Shown here: positions 37,401 through 49,445 of the stretch, in pieces
How the letters are laid out: each line of letters starts with the position of its first letter
How positions within the stretch are numbered: position 1 is the first letter of the stretch
From: Styela clava
Lineage: Eukaryota > Chordata > Ascidiacea > Stolidobranchia > Styelidae
DNA: 64,000 nucleotides
Assembly (NCBI RefSeq): GCF_964204865.1
Contig: NC_135252.1
Span: forward strand, 13,971,383-14,035,382
Direction: 5' to 3'
The notes under the pieces: generated by a model
The model's input: the letters and a program-made list of their open reading frames with translations, nothing else
The model's database searches: none
Told to the model about the DNA's origin: nothing
Translations under genes and position numbers: made by a program

Positions 37401-40400
37401 TGGTTATCAATATAAGTCTAATATTACCGAATTATTTCAGCTATGTCACATTAAGATCAGTGTCTAAAAAATGCTACTTAACTTCATCCAATAAGAGATA
37501 TCCAGTGCAATATGAAGATGGAAGATATAGCTCTCAACTACAGGTTGTACCTACTCGGTTGAGAACAAGACATTGTATTCTTGAAATTTCTCTGACATTG
37601 TAAAATTTCACTAGTAATTGAAATATTTGAAATTAAAATCTGTTCTCAATTGTAAATATTCTTGTTTTGTAGCCCGGTAGTGGTTACTTCATGTGATTTC
37701 TGCAGTAAATCCTAATTTAATAACAATTTTGTTGTAAATATGCATGAAATTGAACTATTTGAAAGCAGATCCGACATATATTAACTCGATCATTTATAGA
37801 GGATGTATAGACACTCTTTAGTCCCAACATTACCATTTCCTAATCTAAACAGATGGTGAGCTGCACTCCAGAAAAAGAGGCTCGTAACTGGTGGTTGGTG
37901 TCACTGCCTTATGAATCTGCTTCAAAAAACAAGAAATTGCATAATGATGATCAATTACAGCTGATTCATTCCAGAACGAACAATAAACTTCAAGCAAATG
38001 AGGCTGCTGGACCTTTATCAATTTATAAACACGAGGTATCTACTACTTCATAAATAGCTATTTTCAATTCCTCTTTGCATTAACAGTTCACCTGATGTTC
38101 GTTAGGATGTCATTGATTGCCTTGTATTTGCATTTGATCAATTTGATTCCTAAAATTGGCAATATCTTTATGAATTTCTATATGTCTAAATAACCATAAT
38201 TTTAATAAGCCGAAAATGTGTATAACTGTGTGTATTTCTTAATTTGTAGTATCGTTGATAAGGTGTTGGTTTATTTGATCAGTTTTAGTTCTAATTGTAT
38301 TGTGTGAAAGCACCTATTCTGTTTTGCTATTCCAAGGTTTGTTGTTACTCTGAAGATTCTGACCTTCCATATGAACCTTTATGGACAATTAAACTGAAGA
38401 CATCAAAATACAATGACAAGTGGAAAACTTTATATCACAAGATTCAATTTATCCACAATGCATCAGAAACAATGTTGCGTGTTAGTATTCAGTTCAAACT
38501 GTTCATAGAATTTAAGCACCAACTACTGACAATGTTTACGTCTGAAATATTTACTGGAATAATGAGAAGATTCTTTCATTTACGTAAATACACTATTGAT
38601 CCTTTGCAACATGTAGCGCTCTCTACAATTTAGTACCTCCTTGATGTATGAATTCAAAATATTGCGTTGTTTTTCATTTTACAACTTGATGTGAGATTAT
38701 TGCTTGAAATTTGCAGGCACTCACCTTGTCTTCTATCTTAATGGGCTTCCCAAACTTTTAAGTTATAGATATCCTGCAAATATTTGATGTAATTTAACTG
38801 ACTATTACGAACTTTTTAGGGAATAACATAAGGCGATGATTCTCGAACTTATTCAGCTTTCTTAGCACTGACAAAAATTCAAAATATTGGTGTGATTGTT
38901 GGTGATCCCCTGACCTCGAACTAATAAACCCACAGTGAATATCATCTTCTTTATATTTGCTTTTGAACGTCTGCCCAACTGAATCTTTCTATTTGGATAA
39001 ACGATCTTATTCAAAATACTTTTGTATGATTATCAAAATTAGTTTCGAAAAAAACACAAAGTTAATGCGCTTCAATAACTGAATAGCAAATAGAGTTAGT
39101 TAAATATTGAGTGGATTTATGCTATATTTAAACACTTGTAACACAATTGCTTTCCTGTTAATTTAAAACTCGGTGTCTCACCTGACAAACTCTCATGACA
39201 TATTAGTGTGCAGTTTAAGAACTACTGACATAAAGTTATATATTTTAAAGGTTACAGACATGACATATTCGCAATCAGGACACTATGAAGTTGTGTCCGA
39301 TGTTCAGAAAAGCAACTGGGCTTATGGTGATACAGAATGGATAGCGGAGGAATTATTCCATGATGATTTTACCGATGAAGAAAGAGATGATGACAATATG
39401 GAAATAGGCTTTTGGGATAAATTCTTTGAAACACATGTAAGAGAAAATTTAATGAACTTTAAAAATGTCTGTCTGGTTTATTGCAATGATGGGAGGAAGT
39501 GTTGAGTACAGAAGTGCCTGAATCTCGCCCCAGTTTTATATCTTATTTTGGCATTGAGAAACATAAAAATTTCACATAATCTGTAAAAGCGGGAAACTAA
39601 AGAAATATCAATCATATTTAAACTGCCTCAAGTGCTCATTAATATAAAACTGTACAAAATCTAAACACAGTAGCCTTCATCATTCATTGTCGTCTTGTAC
39701 TATTAATTCAAAATGATCAATTTGAATCATTAAGTTATACTTTTTGTGGCATCGTGAAGGACGCGATCACCTGATGTAGCCCCATTTGCAGATTGACAAA
39801 ATTGTTTTAAACTGTGCCACTGGTATTGACATGTTGTTTCTGAAGTTTTGTATTAAATATTCAATCTTAAACCCTCTGATCGGAAGTTCACAAAACAATC
39901 ACTATACTCTATCTCGCCACAGGATTTCTAAAATAACATACAATTGATTTTAAGTATGGACATCCGCTTCATAGATATCATTGTATTGTGTACATCCTCG
40001 TAATCAAATCCTGATTGATGTTTTCAACAGTTTGAAACAGGAATCTTGTTCAAATCCAGGTTTTCAGTATCACTAGTAATCTCTTGTTTAGATGCTGATG
40101 TATGAATTATCTCGATCAACAACAACTGATCACATACATGCTTCATCACCGTTCACCTGGCCTCTTGCACAATCAACAATCCCATACTGGCATAATCAGA
40201 CATTTGATTTTCAAATACATTTGGCTGGGAACCCAATATCTTGGTGTACTGGGATTTGTTTCTCTGTTCTCTACGGATTGATGATTACTGTATGGGCAAT
40301 GAAGATGCAAAGAAAGATGGTCACCATTGATATAGGTATTTTGATGTTAAACTGATTGCTTATACTATTTGTTGGGGATCTGTCATTAGCCAGCTTTATG

Positions 40401-40933
40401 AGAGTTGCCATTCTTCAAAGTCAGGAATCTGTGACATCTACTGTGCTTGCTGGTATGGTATTACGAATTATCAGTGAATCCTTGTTTGTATTTTATATTT
40501 TCAGAACTGTGGACCAAGAATGCATATGCCTTTACAATATTGTCATCAGGATGGTTATTGCATATGATCTGGTGCCTATCATGTGATCGCCCATTGTTTT
40601 TATATAACTATCTGCCTGCATTGCCCTTTAAACATATGTTACATGCATGTGCAGTGGAATCTATTACAAAAGTCTGGTAAGCTCAAAATAATAATAATAA
40701 ATTAGAAACATAATAGCCTAAACTAAAGGTTAAATCAATGCACTTTATTATTTGTTTTCAGTGGGAAAGCAGTATCCATATGTTACATATTTTTGATGGT
40801 GATGATAATTTTTACGTTTGAAGCCTTGTCGTCTGTAACTTTTGGAGTGATCCGTCCCGATGATGAGACTATCAAACTATTTCGCTGGTGGAATGCTTGG
40901 GATGTTTTTCTTCATTCGAAATGGAGTGAATAA
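34465..40933 (+). CDS. POMT1: Protein O-mannosyltransferase 1, 12 exons, complete
   Basis: ER-membrane enzyme that moves mannose from dolichol-phosphate-mannose to Ser/Thr (for example alpha-dystroglycan), normally as a heterodimer with POMT2. Exons: 34465-34553, 34934-35082, 35358-35504, 36119-36354, 36841-37037, 37441-37543, 37853-38035, 38337-38480, 39251-39436, 40092-40335, 40505-40676 and 40762-40933. They total 2022 nt, or 673 aa (human 747). After the first membrane segment comes FDEVHYG, with the catalytic Asp-Glu at about 32-33. Then DSEPPGAKIL corresponds to the POMT1-type DDSGPPFG loop rather than the HPPLGK of other PMTs. DNALIVQSK follows, then three MIR-type repeats (YVTLRS, LIHSRTNN, FIHNASET), then HLAGNP, LFLYNYLPAL and a C-terminal RWWNAWDVFL. 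These last features favour POMT1 over POMT2. An in-frame TAA just upstream supports the start. Confidence 0.93.
35773..35948. mobile_element. Decayed hAT-like MITE in POMT1 intron 3
   Basis: The left end ctgtgatcggcaaacg and the reversed right end cagtggttcgcaacct are weak inverted repeats. Flanks tttttatg and tttccatc agree at 5 of 8 positions. A gggccac and a cgcgggct block are present as in related elements. Confidence 0.45.
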
Positions 40934-41111
40934 TTTTTCAGCACTACCCCAGAGCAAAAAATAATCACAAATTTTATCGTTGGTGTTGTGTTTTCTAACT
41001 TCTTAAGTATCATTATACTATTAACACTTGTGAATTATTTGGTTTTTTCATTTGATTAGGGTTTGAAACGAGCGGAAATGTCTTAAGTAATTGTGGCATT
41101 CTGAATATATA

Positions 41112-41404
41112 CAGTGTTTCCCCGAAAATGAGACTGGGTCTTAAGGGCTTATTTTTGGGTGATGTACAAAACAAAATGATGTACAAAATATGAAAACCGA
41201 TATCCATTTACTTATAAATAACACGTTTTTATTCAAAACAACTGCAAAACATAGATTATCAATCATTTAAAACGTGTAGGAGAGATTTCTTGCTATCGAC
41301 CAAGTCTAAACAAATATCGAGTTTTCGACTAGGTCTTATCTTAAGGGGAAGGCTTGTAATCCTTTTAAAAATTCAGGCTAGGTCTTTTTTTCGGGAAAAC
41401 ACGG
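41112..41404. mobile_element. MITE, 293 bp, just downstream of POMT1
   Basis: The left end is CAGTGTTTCCCCGAAAATGA and the reversed right end CCGTGTTTTCCCGAAAAA. Both are followed by gac...ggtctta-like subterminal repeats. Flanks aatatata and tatttata agree at 6 of 8 positions. No coding capacity. It lies less than 200 bp after the POMT1 stop, so it could sit in the 3' untranslated region. Confidence 0.75.
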
Positions 41405-42523
41405 TATTTATAAGCACTCGGCGTATTCAGTTAGTTAAAAAGTACCGCAAATAGGTTATTAAATAAATATGTAAAGCCTATCCCAAATATATAGCGAGTA
41501 ATCAAAGTAAAATGAACAAGTCATAAAATTTATAATAAATTTATTTATTATAAAATACGTGATGGATGGAATATCGGGGTTTGATTGGTATTTTTTGATT
41601 CAGAAATTACGATGGACTCCGGAAACCTTTACGTTCACAATATATACAAAGTAATTATGTAACAATCGAGTATTTCACATAATAAGGTATTTTAAAATAT
41701 TAGACTATTTGTTTCACTAATTTAACAATTAGTTGAATAATTGGAACATCTTTTTGAGCATATATATATATATGAAAATAATATTTCTGAATATTTTACC
41801 CTATTATGATCAGACCTTGCGAACAAGTCATCGCAACACGGGCTTTAACTAAGAACAGATCAGCTCGTGTAACTACGTTTAACATCTCTTTGTATTAATG
41901 TTTACTTTGCTTGTCACACGAGAAAAAGAAAACATGTTTTATATTGTGAATAAAATGTCGCTTACAAATTTGAATCGTGCCAGACCAGGCATAATCACTT
42001 GTTCCTGTGCAATTTCACTTTTCTACAGAAGATTTAATTAATATAGCGAACGCGGTATATCACAGAATGCCAATGGTTTTCAAGCCCGGCCCATCGACTC
42101 AGCGCTTGTTGTCGGATTTTTTTTGCTTAACCGTTATCAGCGACGTTTGTGTCACTCATCACTGTATCAATCTCGAACACCATATATTGATTGGCGGGTT
42201 GAGAATAGTGTTTCAAGGTATTTGAGGTAATATTGTCTCCTCCCCCAAAATAAAACATGAAAGTTAAAATAATACGAGATCGAGGAATATCACTCTTTGA
42301 CATCAGGAGACGAATGACACTAGGTATACGGAGCCATTGTCAATTTGCTTAGTCTTCGATCGTATCCGTGGTGAGTAATATTTAACTTTTCGTAATCATC
42401 GTTTAGGTATAAATTAATTGGTCGTTTCGTTCTCCCAGAAGTTTAAGATGCATGAAATTGATGGTTAAAATTCTGTGTACGAGTTAGTTAGCGTCAACTC
42501 ACGAAACCACTCTCAAAATGAGC
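41405..42523. other. Intergenic, no gene recognised
   Basis: AT-rich sequence with a short (TA) run near 41761 and an AATAAA near 41462 that might end the POMT1 transcript. No coding exon is supported. Confidence 0.4.
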
Positions 42524-43480
42524 ATCAAAAATCGCGTAATGGTCGAGTTTAGGTAAAAGGTACCAGTAAAATAGAATCCATGTCCTCGATTAATAAGGCG
42601 TAATCACATGGCCGCCTCTCGTCTTGTTTCCAGTCCATATCGGATATATATGGCAAATTTTAACCAGTTCCTCGCTTCAGATTCATTGACTCTATGATGA
42701 AAGGTGCTGTAACTAATCAGCGGTTATATAAAGTGTAACCCACCTTACTACAGCTAGAGTCCAGAAATCCCCTCCGCATAACTATCCAGCACAGAATTCA
42801 AAACTACGCAGAATAATTTTGATGCAAACGTAGTTATGCGTCTAACGCAAAGAACGGCATAACCATATGGCAAACCACGGCCTCTCGTCCGGTTACCAGT
42901 CCAGGCAGGGTATGGGATTAGTTAGTTATTAGTCTTCGGAAGCATGGACTTGATGATGGAGGAAGCCGTAACCGACCAGCGATTATCTGAATCACCCTAC
43001 GGCGGCGAGGAGTCCAGCAGTCTTCTCGCACATAACCTGCGAATCTACGCAGAGTGATAAGAGGTGCGGTGGCGAGCGTATTCCTGACGCTTAGCAAGAT
43101 GAGCCACACCGCCGGCAAAAATCGTGCAATAGTCGAGTTTAGGAAAAAGGCTACAGTGAAATGTTGTTCGGTCTGTGACGTAGAAACTATGTCGTCCTCA
43201 ATTAATAAGGCGTTATCACTTGACGCGTCACGCGTGGCCTCCAGTCCATACCGGGTGTGGCGATTTTTAATCAGTTACTCGCTTCACATTCACGGACTTT
43301 ATGGTGAAGGTGCTGTAACCAATCAGCGATTATGTGAAGTGTAACCCACCTTACTACTACGACTAGAGTCCTGCAATCTCCTCCGTATAGCTATCCAGCA
43401 CGGGATTCAAAACTACGCAGAATAATCTTTGGTGCAAAAGCAGTTATGTGTCTAACGCAAAGCACGATTCGCCAACCATC
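42524..43480. repeat. Duplicated block with SINE sequences
   Basis: A unit starting about 42524 (aaaatcgcgtaatggtcgag) recurs from about 43119 (aaaatcgtgcaatagtcgag) in the same order. It continues with ggtaaaaggta/gaaaaaggcta, ttaataaggcgt, a SINE-like body (gtgtaacccaccttact) and tctaacgcaaag. The two copies are diverged. A third, more typical SINE lies between them. Confidence 0.8.
42850..43108 (-). repeat. tRNA-derived SINE between the duplicated blocks
   Basis: It has the family blocks in order: accacggcctctcgtccggt, gaagcatggac, cggcggcgaggagtccagca, gaggtgcggtggcgagcgta and gagccacaccgccg. It lacks part of the B box region seen in other copies. Closer to the 29372-29706 copy than its neighbours are. 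Confidence 0.82.
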
Positions 43481-44287
43481 GGATAGTATACTGACAACTG
43501 CACACTGTGAATTATTTGCTATTGTGGGTGGGTGGAAATAAAAACTTATACTCTTATAGTATATATATAATTCTTTGCATGAGAAAAACTCAAGTCATAC
43601 TAAACAACCAAACACAACACTAATTTATAGATCTTATTCATCACGATATATATTATGTAAACAAGGCAAACATAATACTACTGAAAAAAATATTGGATTA
43701 ATCCATATGTAGTGAGAGTCATAAATTTTGGACAAGTGTGGAACAAAACGTTTTCGACACACCCCATTTTTAAGTTGAATATCAGTCACAGTTACATGTA
43801 GGCATTTTAATTATATGCAAATATTATATAAATTCCCTGTTATTTTGAGATGTACATTTGGCCACTCAACAGGGCCACCTATGGTTTTAGTTGATATATT
43901 AATATAACCATGGCAACCTGACCAGAAATTCCCTGAATACCCCAAATTTTACTGATTTTTGAAATAAGTAACTGGAAAAACAATGATCTCATAGGTTATC
44001 TCAACTTAGGAGAGTGAATAGATATTAATTAGAACATTGTAAAGTGTGATTATCTATGCATTGTATACCAGCAAAACTAAAATACTTTACAATAGATTAG
44101 TCATGGTTTGGACATAGATCTTACAAGACCAGCAGCCAAGTACACCAGATTGCAAAAGTCATTAGTAGCTAGAAATTGCTCAAAATTACAGATTTAATAT
44201 TTTTTCTTAAGACATAGAAAATTAGCATTTTTAAAAGATGTTTTGCTGATTAGGTAACTGTAATTTCAATCTCTACCATAATCGAGT

Positions 44288-45598
44288 TCACTCTTTAGGC
44301 GGACTATTTTCATCAACTTTGTCTGTAGATTGATTTAAACCTGACATGTCACTGAGGCCCAGTAATGTCCTCGTACCTTGAACCAGTTGCAACAACTTCA
44401 TGCTTTTTTGCCGAGTGTCAACTGCTGGTGAATCATTTGTCACATCAAGAAGAGATTTCTCCGTAACCTGAGATGTGTTTAAAAATGATTCATTATTCTG
44501 CAAGTGCATTTTTTGCATATGACTGCATAGATTATCACCACAAACTGGACTTGGAGGAGTTTGAAGGTCTGCCTGTTTATTTTCAATCACTGAAATTTTT
44601 GAGTCGATAATATCTAGGCGAGCAACGATATTGTTGGCAGGAATTTGTTGTTTATGTCCTATGAAAATTTCAAAGTCTTTTTTGAGTATTGTTTGTTCTT
44701 TTTTCAACTTTAAATTCTCCATTTTCACCTCCTCGAGTTCACTTTTTAATTTTGAATTTTCTTGAACAACTTTCTCCAAAGTTTTCAATCTTTCCTGCAA
44801 TTCATTAATCTCGTCCCGAAAATAAATTTCCTTTGACTCGTATTCCACATTGTCACTTTCACCAACTCGCCCATTGTTTTGAATATTATCGCTTGCATGA
44901 CAAACAACAGTACTTCTGAAGGATTGTGGCTCATCCTCATGAGACACCGAATGAAGAATTTCCATTTCAGAAACAGAATTTAGAGTAGGTACAGTTTTAC
45001 ATCTAGTGACACTTCGCGCAGTTGACTGCATTATTGGCGCAGTGCTTAATATGCTATGACTTGCAGATTGCAAGTGTGATGAATGGACTAAAGTAGCTTC
45101 TCGACTCGAAGCAATGGAACTTACATCTGGTACTTTCATGTTTGCATTAGATATACCACTTGCTCCCACCATCGCAGCGATACTAACAGCTGTTTTGGCC
45201 CTTGGTTTGGTCTTACCATCATTCGCAGCTAGTTTTGGACTAGTACGAACAAATTCTAATATGTCCTTGGTGAGGATTATTTTTCTTTCTGCAAATCCTT
45301 TTGACATGAACTGCCCAATCTTCAATGTTAAATTACACTTTGGATTATGTTCTCGCATAATTTTGAAAATAACATTGACAAAAGCAGAATCCCTTTTTCC
45401 CGCCAAACTGTAATTGAGTTTGGTTATGTTTTCAACAACTCGTGAATTAAAGTTAAAAAAGGCATGATAAAGGATAGGCAGATGAGCTGATACATCGCCC
45501 TTGGAAAGTCCTTCAAAATCCAGCTCATCAGGGTATTGCACAAAAGAAACTTGTTTCTGGAGTTTTTTTAGATTGTTCCTGATGTCACCAGTAGCCAT
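44288..45598 (-). CDS. CEP44: Centrosomal protein CEP44, intronless
   Basis: 436 aa in a single exon. The N-terminal 120 or so residues (MATGDIRNNLKKL; DFEGLSKGDVSAHLPILYHAF; the GFAERK...DIL stretch) match the CEP44 domain, which in vertebrates binds microtubules and the centriole lumen and is needed for centriole-to-centrosome conversion. A Ser/Thr-rich low-complexity middle follows (about 135-245), then a coiled coil (about 260-312, with heptads around LQERLKTLEK and LKSELEEVKMEN) and a variable tail. The length is close to vertebrate CEP44 (about 390 aa). An in-frame TAG 12 nt upstream fixes the first Met. Vertebrate CEP44 genes have several introns, so the intronless form is unusual: intron loss or a retrocopy. 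No adjoining poly(A) tract is seen, and the frame is intact. Confidence 0.9.
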   Translation of the reverse strand: MATGDIRNNLKKLQKQVSFVQYPDELDFEGLSKGDVSAHLPILYHAFFNFNSRVVENITKLNYSLAGKRDSAFVNVIFKIMREHNPKCNLTLKIGQFMSKGFAERKIILTKDILEFVRTSPKLAANDGKTKPRAKTAVSIAAMVGASGISNANMKVPDVSSIASSREATLVHSSHLQSASHSILSTAPIMQSTARSVTRCKTVPTLNSVSEMEILHSVSHEDEPQSFRSTVVCHASDNIQNNGRVGESDNVEYESKEIYFRDEINELQERLKTLEKVVQENSKLKSELEEVKMENLKLKKEQTILKKDFEIFIGHKQQIPANNIVARLDIIDSKISVIENKQADLQTPPSPVCGDNLCSHMQKMHLQNNESFLNTSQVTEKSLLDVTNDSPAVDTRQKSMKLLQLVQGTRTLLGLSDMSGLNQSTDKVDENSPPKE

Positions 45599-45854
45599 AC
45601 GGGTAGACTAACGTTATATATTAAATTAGAAAACCTTTAGAATTTGCGTTTTCTAATCTCTGAATCTTCTTAAAATAAATGAGTTATAAACTTCAAGATT
45701 TTGAGGGTCAGGGCAAAATCGTTATGCCACGCCCACAAGAAGTACTTGAGGTACAGGACAGGATTTTAGTCAGTCAGTAGTTTATTTTATCACATACCGA
45801 AAGTACACAGTAGACACAAATAAATACGAATCACATATAAGACAATACTTTCAG

Positions 45855-45920
45855 TGTGAAGGGAGGCGCGATAAACCAGAAGAGGTTATCGAGCAGCGTC
45901 ACCCTGGGGGAGTGAGTCTA
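45855..45920 (+). repeat. Copy of a low-copy dispersed repeat
   Basis: Shares gtgaagggag, ggttatcgagcagcg, tcaccctgggggagt with the segment at 56521-56585 (gtgaaaggag, ggttatcgagcggcg, caccattggggaagt). Class unknown. The rest of 45599-47151 shows no gene. Confidence 0.5.
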
Positions 45921-47151
45921 AAAATTAAATCATAGTGAGAAAAAAGTCAAACAGGATACTAGCAAAAGTCGTGAATAATGAATAAAATAATAAAGTCGAA
46001 GACGGCCTTTTTACACATTTAAGTGACCGATATCACGGTGTCACTCTAGTTAATATGAGAAAGCGACTCCCGACACTACTGGTCGAGGTAGCCATGGTAA
46101 CAGCAGCTGGTTATTGAATAACAAACATAAAGATAAAGTCGAGTTAGTTATTCCAATCGACGCGGAAATAGTGTTATATTTTGACGCCGTACCGAAGTAC
46201 GGCATAGGAGGGTAGAGACCGCCGGAAAGTATAAGTGAATTCAGTAGCACTCAGAATTTGAGTGATTTTCAAATATAAACTTGTAGGTCTCTACCGAAGC
46301 TGGAGGCAGATGTATACATGAAAATGTGACAAAAATGGGCAAAAAAACAATAAAAGGTAAGCATTATTCTGGTAGATGCTAAGCTAGTAATCGTAGGATA
46401 GATCCAGTACAAAAGCGCATGAGACAACAAAATGCACTAGAAATATACAAATAGGAAGATGAGAACCACTATAGTACTGGTAAGGTATCATGCTATATTA
46501 GTTAAATAAATAAAGCTGCACTTAGTAAATACCAATAATTGATAATAATATCTTAATAAATAACAATAATACGAGTTAACGCTTGTAGTATTAAGAGATA
46601 GTTGTTTATTAAGCGTTAACCCAAAGATAGGCACTTGTGTGTGACTGTATAACCACGGAAATTTGAGTAAATTGGAGGTAAGAAAGATTTTAAGCTTTGC
46701 CACTAGCAGGATTTGTTGAGGCATAACAGATTAAAATGCCCTCATTCTACAGTTCTAACCTAAGAGTGCTCATGGTGCAATTGTTAATGTCGACCAGTCC
46801 CGAAATTTCTCAGTAAAAAAAAAACAATGAAATATCTACCCCATTACGGTATCCGATTATTAACCCTACCTGCCTACTGACTAACTGGAGTCTAATTCAG
46901 TAATTATTAAATCTTCGGTAAACATACTCACCTGCCAATGCTAAGGGAAGAAAGAATGGCAATGAAGCTTCATGAATCATGGGTCACGCGAAACCCCACT
47001 GAAACATTAGACACAATAAGGGATCACTCACCGAAATGATACACATAAATCCTGCCCGCAGCAAACCTCACTCACGAAACACTAAATTGAAAATACCCGC
47101 CATTCCAATTGATGTTTTGCGACCTTTGACCCATTGAAATTACCGATGGGT

Positions 47152-47640
47152 GGCATTGAGTTTGCATATTTATCCCATGGGAGAGGAAAGGCGATAGGAT
47201 TGCTTAATCCTATAGCAAACCACAGCCTCTTGTCCAGACCGGCTCAGCGGTGTGGCGCATCGTGATAAGCTTCAGGACTAAGCTCGCCATAGCACCTCTG
47301 ATTACCCTGCGTGGATCCGCAGGTTCGAATCCCATGTGAGGATAGTTCTGTGCGAGAGAATTGCTGGACTCCTCTCCGCCGTAGGCTCTGCCACCAGCAG
47401 GATTTCGGCTTTTCTTTCTCCTGGGTTGAATATGTAAATCCTATCCTATCAGTCAATTTCTGGCCGCAACCGACCTGCGTAAAGTGAACCAGCCTACGGT
47501 GGCGAGGAGTCCAGCAATCCGCTCGCACAAACTTATACCCTCATGGGATTCGAACCTGCTAACCCACGCAGGGTAATCAGAGGTACGATGGCGATCGTAT
47601 TCCTAAAACAGGCACTACACACCACATCGCCAAGCTTAAG
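47152..47640. repeat. Nested SINEs (a plus copy inside a minus copy)
   Basis: A minus-strand copy is split. Its 3' part is at about 47152-47236 (gggagaggaaaggcgat; accacagcctcttgtcc) and its 5' part at about 47452-47640 (gtggcgaggagtccagcaat; B box as ggattcgaacc). Between them lies a plus-strand copy, about 47237-47451, with its own head (cggtgtggcgcatcgtgata), B box (GGTTCGAATCCC) and tail (gtaaatcctatcctatc). This fixes the order of insertion: minus copy first, plus copy second. Confidence 0.85.
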
Positions 47641-48472
47641 ATATTACGCATTCTAGAAGATGAAGTATATCATTTCGTGGCCAATTACGTTAGATGAGAA
47701 CAAACTGCTGAAATGTACGAAAGTCCCAATTCCAAGCTAGCTCGTAAATCTTAAAAAAACAGCAACCACAATTAAGCAAGCGTCATTGATACATAATTGC
47801 CACGAGTCAAAATGTCCTGGTGATTTAGGTGAAATAATTCTATTGTGATATTATTTAAAATTGAAGTAAACATTGTAGTCTACTGACGACATCTACAGCA
47901 CTTGCAAATTATTGAAGACGGGTTATTTATGCGACCGCGTTATGTTTGTTGGTGGAATCATTGCACAAAATAATATTATATGGCGATCACATACGGGATT
48001 CGTTATATAGGTTTTGCCTGGTAACTTCACAGCCCGCAAAAATTATAAAGTGACCTATTTTCTTATGACGTTGCCTCGAGTGAATTTAGAACAATAACAT
48101 CGCCTTTGCCGTCTTAAATGAGCAAAACGATTCAGCGTGAAATACGATGCGGTTAGCTATCATTTGTTTAAAACGTTAGGTAGCAATCTTGAAAGAACGA
48201 AGTGAGTTTCAGTTATGTGGAAGTATTTCGATGACAGCGCCTCGGGCGATGGATGGAAATCAACGGGCGTGTACAAGTTTATAATAATTTGTTGCCGTTC
48301 AGCGGAAGAATCTAATTTTACGATTTGTAGTGCAAAGTAAATTGCTACTATTCTATATTGTATTGTTTATGCAGTCGCTTTGTTATGTGGTTGTACTGAA
48401 GTCTTCAAAAGAGTCCAGTGACGGTATAAACTCTAAGCGATTTGTGCTTGGTTAAATGAAAAGGGTAGATCT

Positions 48473-49351
48473 ATGATGGAAGAAGAGAAACTGATGCGAG
48501 GGGACCAAACGTCGTTTTACAGTTTAATGAGAAAAAGATGTATAAACCAAAAAGATTTTAGTGATATAACATTTGTGGTGGGATCACTAAAACAAACCAT
48601 TGCTGCTCATAGGTGCATTTTGGCAGCTAGATCAGAGGTATTTCGCTCCATGTTTGTACAACAGTCGATACACGCTACTGGGGATCAAGAAGTGCCTTAC
48701 GTTCTTGCTGACGTACGACCTGAAGTGTTTTTGACCACTCTTGACTACATGTACACTAATTGTTGCACATTGACCCCTAATCTCGCACCTGATGTACTTG
48801 CAATGTCAATCGATTACGGACTAGATGGCCTGCGGAGATTGTCTGTTCGGTATATGCTTGACTCAATGGTCGTTGATTCGGTTTGTAGCGTTCTGCAGAG
48901 TGCTGTCATACATGGCCAGGAGGAAATTCTTCAGAGGGCATTATCTTTCATAGAAGCGAACACACGTGAAGTACTGGCAACGACGCAATTTCTGGAATTG
49001 TCAGAACAATCCCTCAGTGTTATACTTAGAAGCGAAAATATCGAAGCTGACGAAATTGATATTCTGCATGCAGTCAGGCGTTGGTCAAGCGCGAATCACG
49101 TCGTCTCAGGTAAGCCTATGAGTCAATTAGCTGCACCCATTATTGGACTAGTGCGACTTCCACTTCTCTCCGCAGAAGAGCTAAGCAAGGTTGAAGACGA
49201 TAATCGTGAGGAAAAAGTAATTCCTGTCCAACAACTCGCCGCAGCATGGAGATTTCATGCTCTGAAAGAAAATGCACCACCAAGCGTAATGGTTAGACCG
49301 AGGAAAGGAACTAAAGAAAGAGACACACATCAATATTTGGTTAATAATTAA
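48473..49351 (+). CDS. BTBD19: BTB/POZ domain protein 19, intronless
   Basis: 292 aa, matching human BTBD19 (291 aa) over its length. The BTB domain (about 28-130) shows DFSDITFVVG, AHRCILAARSEVFRSMF and a YMYTN helix end. The BACK domain (about 135-250) includes VCSVLQSAV, RALSFIEANT and FLELSEQSL. The C-terminal IPVQQLAAAW and a basic tail are also shared with the family. BTB-BACK proteins usually dimerise and many act as Cullin-3 adaptors. BTBD19 has no Kelch repeats and its function is not established. Met 1 or Met 2 could start. A canonical AATAAA lies 90 bp after the stop. Like the neighbouring CEP44 it has no intron in its coding region. Confidence 0.93.
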   Translation: MMEEEKLMRGDQTSFYSLMRKRCINQKDFSDITFVVGSLKQTIAAHRCILAARSEVFRSMFVQQSIHATGDQEVPYVLADVRPEVFLTTLDYMYTNCCTLTPNLAPDVLAMSIDYGLDGLRRLSVRYMLDSMVVDSVCSVLQSAVIHGQEEILQRALSFIEANTREVLATTQFLELSEQSLSVILRSENIEADEIDILHAVRRWSSANHVVSGKPMSQLAAPIIGLVRLPLLSAEELSKVEDDNREEKVIPVQQLAAAWRFHALKENAPPSVMVRPRKGTKERDTHQYLVNN

Positions 49352-49439
49352 TTGTATGAGTTCACAAAACTTCTACATGTTATGCTAAAGGAATTATTGG
49401 AGTTGAATTACATCTTTTTTTATGTTATGCTTTAACATT

Positions 49440-49445
49440 AATAAA
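49440..49445 (+). terminator. Polyadenylation signal of BTBD19
   Basis: AATAAA 88-94 bp after the BTBD19 stop codon, a normal spacing for a short 3' untranslated region. Confidence 0.6.

Noticed and set aside
37853..38053. 66-codon frame as a separate small gene
   Set aside because: It is exon 7 of POMT1, with an acceptor before it and a donor at 38035, and encodes part of the MIR region.
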